In this document: positions 55,247 through 64,000 of the stretch, piece by piece
Numbering within the stretch: the stretch's first letter is position 1
Layout: each line of letters begins with the position of its first letter
From: Fomes fomentarius
Lineage: Eukaryota; Basidiomycota; Agaricomycetes; Polyporales; Polyporaceae
NCBI GenBank assembly: GCA_022606135.1
Contig: JABYQN010000008.1
Coordinates: 1,612,001-1,676,000 of the forward strand
DNA: 64,000 nucleotides
Direction of reading: 5' to 3'
The notes under the pieces: model-generated
The model's database searches: none
The model's input: only the letters and a program-made list of their open reading frames with translations
What the model was told of the DNA's origin: nothing
Made by a program: the position numbers and the translations under genes

Positions 55247-55545
55247 ATGTGTTGTCGTTGATTGTGCCATGCTGGCACCAGATTGTAGCAGAGTGCACAC
55301 TGCTCCATGCTCGCCGTCGTGAAGGCATATATATCTCTCCCTTCTTGTGCTCGCCAATCAGGAAACTCGACCACATGTATGGTGTACTTTTGTGGAGCTT
55401 CATGCCGATGTAGTGTGATTAGATAAGTATCACTGTCAGCTCGGGTTGATCACATATAGATAGGGGCATCAACTCTTCATCTTCCCTTGACCTTGTTGTA
55501 GCCGCCAGTTTGCTTTCCAGAGCTCCGGGCTCATCCGCTATCATC

Positions 55546-56706
55546 ATGTCGTTTGAGCTGGTCAACTCCTTCACCGTCTGTGGCATCTATCAAGTGATAA
55601 TGCATATCGGATCTGGCGGTGCGGGTATGTAGAAGAGTCCTATGCATTGTGCAGCAGCTAATTGTCAATGGAGGTGACGTGTGGAAAGCTTTCTGTATCC
55701 TTACGAACCAACTCTTTGCCTTGAAGATGGAGGGCATCCCTGTGGATAGAACGACACCACTTCTCCTACAATATGAAGCCATCATCTACCGGTTTCTGGC
55801 CGGTGCACCCGAGGGTATACCCCAGATCCATTGGTCAGGAATCGACGGGAATCACTTTGTCATGGTGATGGATCTTCTTGGCCCTAATCTTCGCTCACTG
55901 CAAAGATTGTGCAGGGGAGCGTTCACGCTACGTTCCATTTGTATGTTGGCGGAACAAATGGTATGTAATCTACTATCTCCGACCAAGGACATTGCTCTCA
56001 CTCCCAGGTACTATCAGATTGACCGGCTCGAGTTCATACACTCGAGAGGGATTGTTTCATGCGACATCAAACCCCCAAAACTTCGCCATGGGTTTCCGGG
56101 AGAATGTTCGCATCGTCCATCTCTTTGACTTCAGCCACGCGCAACTCTTCGTTAACTCATATACCAACGCGCACATCCCCTTCCGTTTGGAACGAAGCAC
56201 AATGGGCACCCTACGGTATGCAAGTGTCGCGGCTCATCTAAACCATGCTATGTTTCGCGCTGGCATATGCGGCGCCGAATCTGAATATCGCGTTTGTTGC
56301 GCCAGAGGTCTCCCGTGGTGACGATATCGAATCCCTGCTATATGTCCTGATGGAACTATACCATGGAAGCCTTCCGTGGCATGACGTATCAGCCGATGAT
56401 CATCAGGAACGAACTCGTATTGTACACGAGATGAAGGCTGGGAAGGTGTTTCATGACTTTCTATCGCAGTCGCTGCCAGAGTTTGGAGCATATTACTCGC
56501 ATTGCTCTGCTCTACTCTTTGGAGAGAGACCTGACTATCTGTTGCTCAAGGGTCTTTTCCGTACGCGCATGCGTTCTGAGGGATGGTTATACGATTCGAA
56601 GTTCGACTGGGAGGATGGGGTGAATTTGGAGAAGGGTACCCTTGTGCCAGAAGATTACGTATTTGACATGCGGTTTGTCGAGCGTCACGGGCTAGATCCT
56701 GTGTGA
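55546..56706 (+). pseudogene. CK1-like kinase, family C, copy 2, with two lesions
   Basis: MSFELVNSFTVCGIYQVIMH and GSGGAG | GDVWKAFCILTNQLFALKME align with copy 1 from the start codon onward. Two defects are visible. In the catalytic loop the run after AAACC has one extra base (AAACCCCCAAAACTTCGCC against AAACCTCATAACTTCGCC), shifting the frame after CDIKP. The donor after the AAHLNH exon reads CTATGT where copy 1 has GTATGT. The C-lobe (EVSRGDDIESLLYVLMELYH to the stop) is otherwise intact. A truncated protein ending near CDIKPPKLRHG is the likely product, if any. Confidence 0.8.
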
Positions 56707-56852
56707 TCTCGAGTCGCGCCGTTCGTTGTAGTGGTCTGTAATGCCAGCCACGAGCGGCCTGAAGGAGTGCGGACGATGGAGAGTCAGTCCTGTATTCAGT
56801 ACAAGGCTCTTGATCACGGTATCAGATAAGATAAGCATCCACCGCGCTAACC

Positions 56853-58752
56853 ATGAATCACGCCTTCGTCCCTACAAAATTTGATCCCCAACGCTCTGCT
56901 TACTGGCTCTCTGACTCTGCGGAGGCCGCGGCACGTCGCTTGCCAACCAGTTGGTTTTGGGCCCTTCGAGCGTCTGTTGTAGATCCGGAGTCGGACGGCC
57001 CCGATGACCCTCCCCTATTGTTCTTGGTCGCATCTGAACCCTCTCCGTATCCCATATCCAGTGCTTCATTGACCTTGGGCCCAAGGAAAGCTCAAGATAC
57101 AGGCACATATCTCGGTAATGATGCCCAACTCATCGTTCGCAATGGTCCGTTACCTTCTATGGAGAGTGTCATCCACGAGCCCCTGTATTTGCACACCATC
57201 CCTGCGCTACCCATTGATGAACCCCGGCCTCTCACAACATATTACTTCGTTCTGAACCAAGATAGCCTGCGTAGGTTCTTCGCCCGGGTCCGAGAAGACG
57301 TGCGGCTTGCACGCGAGTACCGGGAACACGCGTCATCTACTCAGGGTTGCCAAGCTGTCAAGAATGGGTGGGCTGGTCCGACGGAGGACACAAGCCGAAT
57401 GGGGGAGGACCCCCGTGCATACGTCTTTGACTTCGGACCACCTGAAGCTATGCCGACTTTCGAAGGAAAGGCTACAGTGTACGAGGAGTTGATGTTATAT
57501 GCCCAGTGAGTTACGAGCTACCTAAGCAAACCGCTCTCGCTTATGAAACACTTCAATACGGCAGGTTGTGCAAAGACTACAGATGGAGGGCTGTCGAAGA
57601 CACTATTCTTTGGACGCGTAATATGCGCGAGGTACGAGCCTCAACATCCTGACAGCTCCACATTGAAAAGTTGACACTCTTCGACCGCCAAAGATAGCTC
57701 GGGAGGGCAATGACAAACAGCCCTGCTGCCTAGCCGAGGCGACAACTCGATGAAGTGCATATTCACCCAGCTCTATGGAGCGTTGCTCTGGAGTTGTTCT
57801 CTCAACCTAACCCTCACGTTCGCCTCCGGGCTATCGCCGATGCCCGCGCAGCGGTCAATACTACCTCTTCTGCCAGTTCTGTATACACGGAGCGTATGCC
57901 GTGGACATTCATACGTCCCCCACTCATTATCCTGACCGACCGCTGGGCGCGACGAAGGTCATAGTGTTTGACCTTCTCGGGGCGATTGTGGTGTGTATCC
58001 ATTTTGCTTTTTGTCTTCAAGGAAGTCTGACTCGTCATGCGCAGGATCGCGAAGGGGCTATCAGGAACGCTCTGTCTATGTGGCAGGGGTATTTCCCTGC
58101 TGTGGCAAAAACCCATATCTATCGACTAACGGAACGTTACATGACGCTCGAGGGCCAGAGCGAGTGGAACGCTCAAACAGCCGGGCTCCCGAACTCCCCC
58201 GTAGTATCCGTTCACCAAGCTCTCTTAAGCCTCGCGCACGAAGTAGATTTGCGAATCGATGAATACTCCCCGTTGTTCATCCGCGCCTTCGCCCAGATCC
58301 TCAATCCTCCGCCGCACCCAGAAGTCGAAGCCGTCACGCACACGTTGCTCCAGCGCGGGTATACGCTCGTGGGTCTCCCAGCGCACTCCGAAACCACCAT
58401 GATGCACATCGTCCCGTTACTACCCCGCGTATTTGTGGAGCACGTTCATCTCTTCCCCGAAGGTGTCTCGATGCACTTTGTCGCAGATTCCCCAATGCTT
58501 AAGAACCTATACTCTTTCTGTCAGTCCTTGGTCGGCGGCGCATTGGAGCGGCAGGATATCCTCGTGGTTAGTGCGAGCGTTGGTCGTGTTCTGCATGCAG
58601 CTCAGTATATGGCGCATGCGACGGCCCTCGTGCAGAGACCCGGGGACTTTGAAGGGCACGTCGAGTCCGTCGTGGGAGGAAAGCCGGAATACTCTCCGCG
58701 GCCTTCGGTGACTGTCCAAGATCTCCGGCAACTTGCTGCGATGCTCCAGTAG
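56853..58752 (+). pseudogene. HAD-like protein, family B, copy 3, broken
   Basis: Starts MNHAFVPTKFDPQRSAYWLS and aligns with copies 1 and 2. Exon 2 (LCKDYRWRAVEDTILWTRNM) is kept. The exon beginning ILQN...SVVDE is replaced by unrelated sequence up to about 57,745. After PWTFIRPP a single base is missing relative to copy 2 (44 instead of 45 bases between CCGTGG and GCACGACG/GCGCGACG), so ELFSQPNPHVRLRAIADARA and the HAD motif (VIVFDLLGAIV) are in different frames. The last exon (DREGAIRNALSMWQGYF ... QLAAMLQ stop) is open. Confidence 0.78.
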
Positions 58753-59047
58753 TTGTGCCACTCACTGGGCCCCATTGGCCCGAGCTGGTGTCTAGCCTCC
58801 CCTCCGACTGTGATCCCTCCTATCGCTGCCTGCACGCATCAGGATCTCATTCAACCCATCTATCCAACCGGGAAGCTTTACTGTGACCAGCATATACCTC
58901 AGCTTGTTCACGTACCAAATCGGCATACCTCTACGCGTGCAAAGTCTAGACTACTGTGATGGTCACGATTTCCGTACACGTCAAATCCGGGTCTAGCCTT
59001 GAGTACGTCATCCTATAGCACTGTGTATCATTTAGAGGAGCCCTCCG
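58753..59047. other. Intergenic, 3' flank of family B copy 3
   Basis: Nothing recognised beyond the presumed 3' ends of the two convergent genes. Confidence 0.5.
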
Positions 59048-59677
59048 TCATGCACCTTCCACCTGAACAATAGTGTGAACAAGCTGCTCGAGCTTCCTGC
59101 TTAATCCTTCCGCCACACTCCTGAGCTCCGGATTCACGGCCTCCCCATCCTTCGCAGGCACGGCGATGACAGACAGCGGATCATCATACACCACCCTCGT
59201 CCCCGTCCCGTCTGCCTTCTCCGACACGAGGATCCTTGGAGGGATGTGCAACGCACCGTTGATGTCGTGCCGCAGCATCCCCTGCGCGATGAGCGGGTTT
59301 CCGAACGTGTAGACGTAGGTGGCGGGCGTGCTCATCGTACCCGTGTACGCGTTCAGCCAGCGATGATACGGATTGTCCATGAAGTACCTATGACGCGTTC
59401 CGACGTCAGTGTCCAGAAGCGTCAAGATTCGGATTTTCGGGCCTGCGCTGATGTGAAATGCGGGAACCTACACAAAGTCGCGCCCTTGCGTGAGTGCGCT
59501 GAAACCTTCCTCAAGCTCGGCCTTGTTCTTGGATGCACGCATGATGCGGAATACTTCAGGTCCGCCGCCTTGTTTGTTGATCTCCTTGTCCAGCCGCGCG
59601 ATGACTTCTGCTAGTGGGAGGGGCGTCTCGTAAGTCACCCGACGGGTGGTATATTCGACCACACTCTTTGATGCCAT
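59048..59677 (-). CDS. DUF302-domain protein
   Basis: Two exons: 59,677-59,472 (MASKSVVEYTTRRVTYETPL ... SALTQGRDFV) and 59,387-59,048. The donor GTAGGT splits the Val codon before YFMDNPYHRWLN. The pattern fits DUF302: an N-terminal TPLPLAEVIARLDKEI helix, then YVYTFGNPLIAQGMLRHDIN, AALHIPPRILV-type text (GALHIPPRILVSEKADGTGT) and VVYDDPLSVIAV. About 180 residues. DUF302 folds are small alpha/beta proteins of unclear function; there is no signal peptide, so probably cytosolic. The start at 59,677 is preferred over the upstream in-frame Met because homology begins there and a TATA-like motif lies 115 bp further up. Confidence 0.82.
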
Positions 59678-60216
59678 GCTGCTGGCAACTAATGTGTTAG
59701 AGGATGCATAGCGAGGTGGAGGACGACATACGGACACAAGAGTCGAGACTAGAGTCGATAGTGGTATGTAGATGGCGCTGAGCTTAGAGGAATATATAGC
59801 CCTCCCTACCTTCGGCGATGACTGTGCAGCCGCCCATCATCGCCGCCCACAATTCACCCCAGAACTTCTGACAGTCAGCATCGGACATCCATTGGGACAC
59901 TACCCTGCTCCCGAGCAGAGGATTGGGCACCAAACAGTATCTTTGGCTCGTGAGTGGAAGAAGCCTTAGTAACGGGGAGGAAGTCTCGGTGCGAATTTAT
60001 ACCCGACCGCCGAACGCACAATGCATTCCCAACAGGGATGAAAGCACTTGCCCACCGAGAACACTATACCACATCGATTTATGTTCTTACCACAAGGAAC
60101 TGCTCTGGGATCTCGGGGTTCTCATACGACGAGAGCACGACTTCCATTCTGACTACACCATCCTCTCCCACTGGCACATGCGAACGTCTCTCAACCTGCC
60201 ATGGCAACGAATTAGT
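59678..60216. other. Intergenic between the DUF302 and F-box genes
   Basis: Holds the promoter of the DUF302 gene. Short plus-strand frames (59,772-59,969; 59,923-60,333) show no domain and overlap the F-box 3' end; I do not support them as genes. Confidence 0.45.
59791..59800 (-). promoter_or_regulatory. Probable TATA box of the DUF302 gene
   Basis: On the minus strand GCTATATATTCC, 115-125 bp upstream of the ATG at 59,677. Similar motif and spacing to the oxidoreductase gene at 1,214. Confidence 0.45.
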
Positions 60217-61949
60217 CTACATTCTGGGGACGGTCGAAGGAAGAAGACACACTTGGAAGACACGAGTGTTAAAGCCAAATTGCTGTACCGTCGAAGGACA
60301 TTGACGTGCGATGGACAGGATCTTGTCGTATGACTGCTTGGGCACGTCCTCAGAACCAAGGTCAAGTGGCCTGCTGACGTGGACCGCGCGTAACTTCCGC
60401 GCTTGGGCGAAACAGGGTCCTAGTGCGTCCTGCACATGTGATACGCTTGTTAGAAGCTTCTATGGCACATGAAGAAACACTGAGACACACCATATCATTT
60501 TGATCCACAACGATAAATAGCTGCTGCAAGACGATGCATCGTTGACAGATATCCGCTATGGCGTTGATGCTCGTCCGCATGCGATGTACAGAGAACCTCG
60601 TCAAGCGACTACCATGTGCACTGACGATGGCGCTGCAGAAGTCGTCGCTCAGACGGTGACCAACATGGCCGCCGATGGTCGAGATGTGGAACTGCTGCAA
60701 AGGAGCGCTCGATAGGAGATCGAGCACGTGTTGTTGCCATTCGGCGAGTGAGGTATGGTCGTCCACCGTTAGAGTGATCGAGCGAAGACGGGAGAGCGTA
60801 CCTGCGCGGATGCAGTTTTCGCTGAAGATACGCATGTCCTGAGGTTCAAGACGCACTTCAGCAGATCCGAGAAGACAAACAATCTCACTCACAAAGGCAG
60901 TCGACAACCCTTCCATGCCAAGTGCGACGATGCCTCTGTAGTTCGTCGATAGCAAAGCCCACAAACCTTCGTGTGTTAGCTTGGGGCATCCAACGAAGTA
61001 TATGTATTCCAGGTTAGTTGTGTAAGGCGCGATCTCGTGCAGTATATCGTTGTTAATGCGAGTCGAGGACTGGCGAGTGACGAGTCAACATGTTGTCGAT
61101 GACGACGTCGAAGGTCTGCTCGCCTTGCAAATGATGCTGAGATACTGTAGCGTCGCGCTGGCGCTGCGGGTCCAGGGTAAAAGGGTGTTGGCGACGGCAG
61201 CGCTGGGCATGATGAGGGAGAGCTTCCGTAGATGGGAGAACCGTGGTAGGATCATCGGATCGTAGTAGCCAGTGTTTTCGCCATTGATCTCCAGCTCTTG
61301 CAGCCGCGAGCAATCGGCCAAGGTCTCCAGCACAGATGATGTGAGCGACCCGTGGCGCGTCCAGGTGCAAGTTCGGAGATTGACGCAGTTGCGGATACCG
61401 GCCAGGCAGGCGTCCAGAATTTGGTCGTATTCCTCTGATTGCAATGCCTTAGGAAAGTCACGAATTGCTAGAAGTGCGTCAGATACCGTGAAGCGCGAGG
61501 GTAACACTGATACGACTCTCACGTCTGCCGTGGAACCGTAAATTTGGTCTCGGCAAGAGTAACCACTAATGAGACTGCCGATGTGCAACAGAAGAGAAAA
61601 TGCAGGACACGTAGAGTTTGGAGATTACATACCTAACTGCTGCACCAGTTTCGCTAGATGGGGATACTCCGCCAACGTCCTGAAGACTTTAATCACCTTG
61701 GATTGCGATAAGCTTAGACTGGCTAGTATCGCTAATCAGGACACGACATGCCTTTGCTTTCCCTTCTTTGTGCCATGCATAGATGAAGATGCGTTCGTAG
61801 AGTAGAAGCACCACAAACGTATAGAACGACTTGTTTACAAGACACAGAGCCACGAGATGACTAGGCTTCACGACGTGCTGAACGATGAGGGGCAATAATT
61901 CCACAGGTAGATCGTTGAATTGTGCAACATCTCTGCATCCTTCAGACAT
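60217..61949 (-). CDS. F-box/LRR-type protein with two GC-AG introns
   Basis: MSEGCRDVAQFNDLPVELLP followed by LIVQHVVKPSHLVALCLVNK gives an N-terminal F-box-like motif, then FVVLLLYERIFIYAWHKEGK and leucine-rich text (LRTCTWTRHGSLTSSVLETL, LQELEINGENTGYYDPMILP, NLEYIYFVGCPKLTHEGLWA). Exons: 61,949-61,752; 61,696-61,633; 61,467-61,124; 61,069 to about 60,485; and from about 60,435. The first (61,751-61,697, 55 nt) and third (61,123-61,070, 54 nt) introns start with GC after AAG; both are needed to keep frame and homology-like continuity (GKAK|VIKVFRTLAEYPHL and SIICK|SSTRINNDILHEIA). F-box proteins recruit substrates to SCF ubiquitin ligases; the substrate is unknown. Divergent from SPT5 (285 bp between starts). 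Confidence 0.75.
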
Positions 61950-62234
61950 AAGATCGTTGTTCCAGCCTATTGGCCTGTATAAGATGAGCCCAGCGCACAG
62001 AAAGTCGAAGACGAATAAATCAGAAAGAAGACAAGTAAAGCAAGCGCCTGTGTTAGAATCCTCTTATTACAACTCCGACAGTCGGAGGATAGAAATCTGC
62101 AGCCACAATACTAGCGCCGGTTGAACCGTGACGCTGGCCATGGCTTGCTACTCATAAGGTAGAGTAGCACTCAGCCTTGAACGAACACTTTCCCCCCAAC
62201 TACCACCTGCTTGCCCCATTTACGTTTCCTGACG

Positions 62235-64000
62235 ATGTCTGATATTGAGGACGACGTCAACCCCTACAGCGGCGACGCCGGTGAAGACCACGAAGACGAG
62301 CAGGAGAACCGTCCATCGAAGAACCGAAGACGTGACTATGATGAGGAAGAAGAGGATGAAGAAGAGGAAGAGGACGAAGACGAGGACGAGGGTGAAGAGG
62401 AAGAAGGCACGAAACGAGGTCAAAAGCGGGCCAAGGTATGTGGCGCGTACGGTGAACACAGTATTTTGTTAACTCCACACTAGCATCGGCACAAACGTCC
62501 TGCAGTCAATCGCTTCCTCGATGTAGAGGCCGAAGTGGACGAGGAAGAGGATGAAGAAGAGGAAGAGGACGAATATGCACGAGGTAGCTATCCCCTTCGC
62601 ACGAACTTGAACGTGTGCAATACTTATTTATTGCTCTAGATGAGTTCATCGCAGATACGGGTGTGGAAGGCGAAGAAGACTACGACGCCGTTCGCAGGGC
62701 CGCGGACCACGCTCGCTATGACCGACGAGTTCGGGAGATGGACGACCGGGACCTCGAACAAGTGGCTGAGGATATCAGTCAACGGTACCGAAGAACTGCT
62801 GTCCGCTATACGGGAGACATGAGCGATGTGCCTCAACGTCTCTTGATGCCGTCAGTGCACGACGCGAACCTATGGCAAGTACGAGTCAGGGTACGTCCAA
62901 TCACTCCCGGTGAGGTCATGGCTCCCTCTCATTTTGCATGCACAGCCTGGAAAAGAGAGGGATCTCGTGTTCAGTCTCATGCGCAAGGCTATGAGTCTTG
63001 AATACGCCGCCCGACCATTGCAAATACTGTCCGCCTTCCAGCGTGACTCGCTGCCCGGTATGATTTATGTCGAAGCGCGCAGCGCGAAGCAAGTCAGCGA
63101 AGCTATCAACGGTCTCGTCGGTGTCTTCCCAAGTCGTGGAATCACTCTAGTTCCCATCGAGGAAATGGCCAGCTTGCTCCAGATCAAGCAGCAGGAGCTG
63201 ACGGTCACCCCTGGCACCTGGGTACGCATCAAGCGTGGCAAGTATCAGGGTGATCTTGCGCAGGTGATGGATGTCACGGAGAACGGGGAGGAGGTCGGTT
63301 TGAAATTCATTCCCCGCATCGACCTCAATCCCAAGGACGATGCTTCGCTCGATGGCAAGAAGCGGAAGAAGCCCGGCGCCGGTCTCTCGTCCTTCAACAT
63401 GCGCCCGCCTCAACGCTTCTTCAACTATGAGGAAGTCGTCAAGGTGTACGGTCGCAAGTCGGTCTACAAGCGGAACCAGGCATATGTCTTCCAGAATGAC
63501 ACTTATAAGGACGGCTTCATTGAGAAGGATTTCCGGGTCACGGCACTCCAGCTGGACGACGTCAACCCTACACTCGACGAGATCACGCGCTTTACTCGAG
63601 GGCAAGACGGTACAGAGAACGAGTCCAGCGTCGACTTATCCATCATTGCGGAGGCGTCTCGCAAGGCTGCAATCTCAGTACTGCAGCCCGGTGATAACGT
63701 CGAGGTCTTCGAGGGAGAGCAGGCCGGTGCCCGTGGTACCGTACACAGCATCGAACAAGACGTAGTCACCATAGAAGGCGGAGACTTTGAGGGTCAGCTC
63801 GTACAGATCCCCGCTCGCAGCGTGCGGAAGCGCTTCCAGCCCGGAATGCATGTCAAGGTCATGACGGGCAAGAACGCAGACGAGACCGGCCTAGTGGTCT
63901 CCGTCTTGGACAATGTCGTGACGTTCCTATCGGACATGTCGATGCAGGAGGTGGGTGCCTCATTTGGATCAGAACAAACATGTTGCTCATGTGTGATGCT
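62235..64000 (+). CDS. SPT5: Transcription elongation factor SPT5 (5' part, runs off the window)
   Basis: Start at 62,235 (MSDIEDDVNPYSGDAGEDHE). Exons 62,235-62,435, 62,484-62,583, from 62,640, and from the CCTGGAAAAGAG acceptor to 63,950; a further intron (GTGGGT) begins at 63,951. A long acidic N-terminus precedes the NGN domain (NLWQVRVR | PGKERDLVFSLMRKAMSLEY, GMIYVEARSAKQVSEAINGL, FPSRGITLVPIEEMASLL), then KOW domains (TPGTWVRIKRGKYQGDLAQV; LQPGDNVEVFEGEQAGARGT; FQPGMHVKVMTGKNADETGL). SPT5 binds RNA polymerase II with SPT4 and promotes processive elongation in the nucleus. The rest of the KOW set and the C-terminal repeat region lie beyond the window. Confidence 0.95.

Noticed and set aside
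59923..60333. 136-codon plus-strand frame between the DUF302 and F-box genes
   Set aside because: Overlaps the antisense of the F-box 3' exon and has no domain.
1..64000. tRNA or rRNA genes
   Set aside because: No cloverleaf with A/B boxes or conserved rRNA segments was noticed on either strand; a tRNA search program would be needed to exclude them formally.

Overview
This window is a stretch of a filamentous basidiomycete (probably agaricomycete) nuclear genome. The evidence is many short GT-AG introns (about 50-70 nt), tight gene spacing at both edges, basidiomycete-typical families (a DUF6533 membrane protein, an F-box/LRR-type protein, divergent CK1-like kinases) and conserved fungal genes (PEX3, SPT5).

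Layout. 1214-3179: Gfo/Idh/MocA oxidoreductase with two micro-exons. 4.7-14 kb: a minus-strand block holding an orphan C-terminal-anchored protein (family A), a two-domain HAD-like protein (family B), a DUF6533 membrane protein and a CK1-like kinase (family C). 14.9-21.2 kb: a Pro-rich hypothetical gene, DUF6533 relics, a small single-span membrane protein, and PEX3. 21,733-51,329: two large related DNA transposons in opposite orientation, separated by only 144 bp of host sequence. 52-58.8 kb: a second, plus-strand and partly decayed set of families A, B and C. 59-64 kb: a DUF302 protein, an F-box protein with two GC-AG introns, and the 5' part of SPT5.

The central discovery is the transposon family. 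Element A (21,733-35,275; 13,543 bp) and element B (35,420-51,329; 15,910 bp) share terminal inverted repeats beginning TATGAA/GTGA-CCCC-TGGACAAAAA. Each has its own perfect 6-bp target-site duplication (GTCTGA for A, ACCTCC for B), layered subterminal arrays of about 11-bp repeats and hairpins, and the same four genes in the same order: (1) a large protein with an N-terminal Cys/His cluster, Ser-rich linkers and a HECT-like C-terminus; (2) a conserved protein of unknown function; (3) a double-stranded beta-helix dioxygenase candidate resembling TET/JBP 5-methylcytosine oxygenases; (4) a DD34E integrase-type transposase. Both also carry a GC-rich inverted-repeat block between genes 2 and 3. 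A paralogous copy of the target region at about 4.69-5.52 kb supplies the uninterrupted sequence, so both ends are checked independently.

Element A looks intact by eye. Element B is decaying: its integrase N-terminus has a frameshift and a CGA-to-TGA stop, and exon 1 of gene 1 is split by a 2,372-bp non-autonomous LTR retrotransposon (TSD CACCT). Without that insertion and one TSD copy, B would be 13,533 bp, almost the length of A. The two 215-bp LTRs differ at exactly seven sites, all CpG to TpG/CpA, which points to cytosine-methylation-driven mutation. That is a suggestive setting for an element carrying a putative methylcytosine oxygenase.

Limits: exon structures were read by eye from splice consensus and comparison of paralogous copies. 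No database search was possible, and family calls rest on motif recognition.
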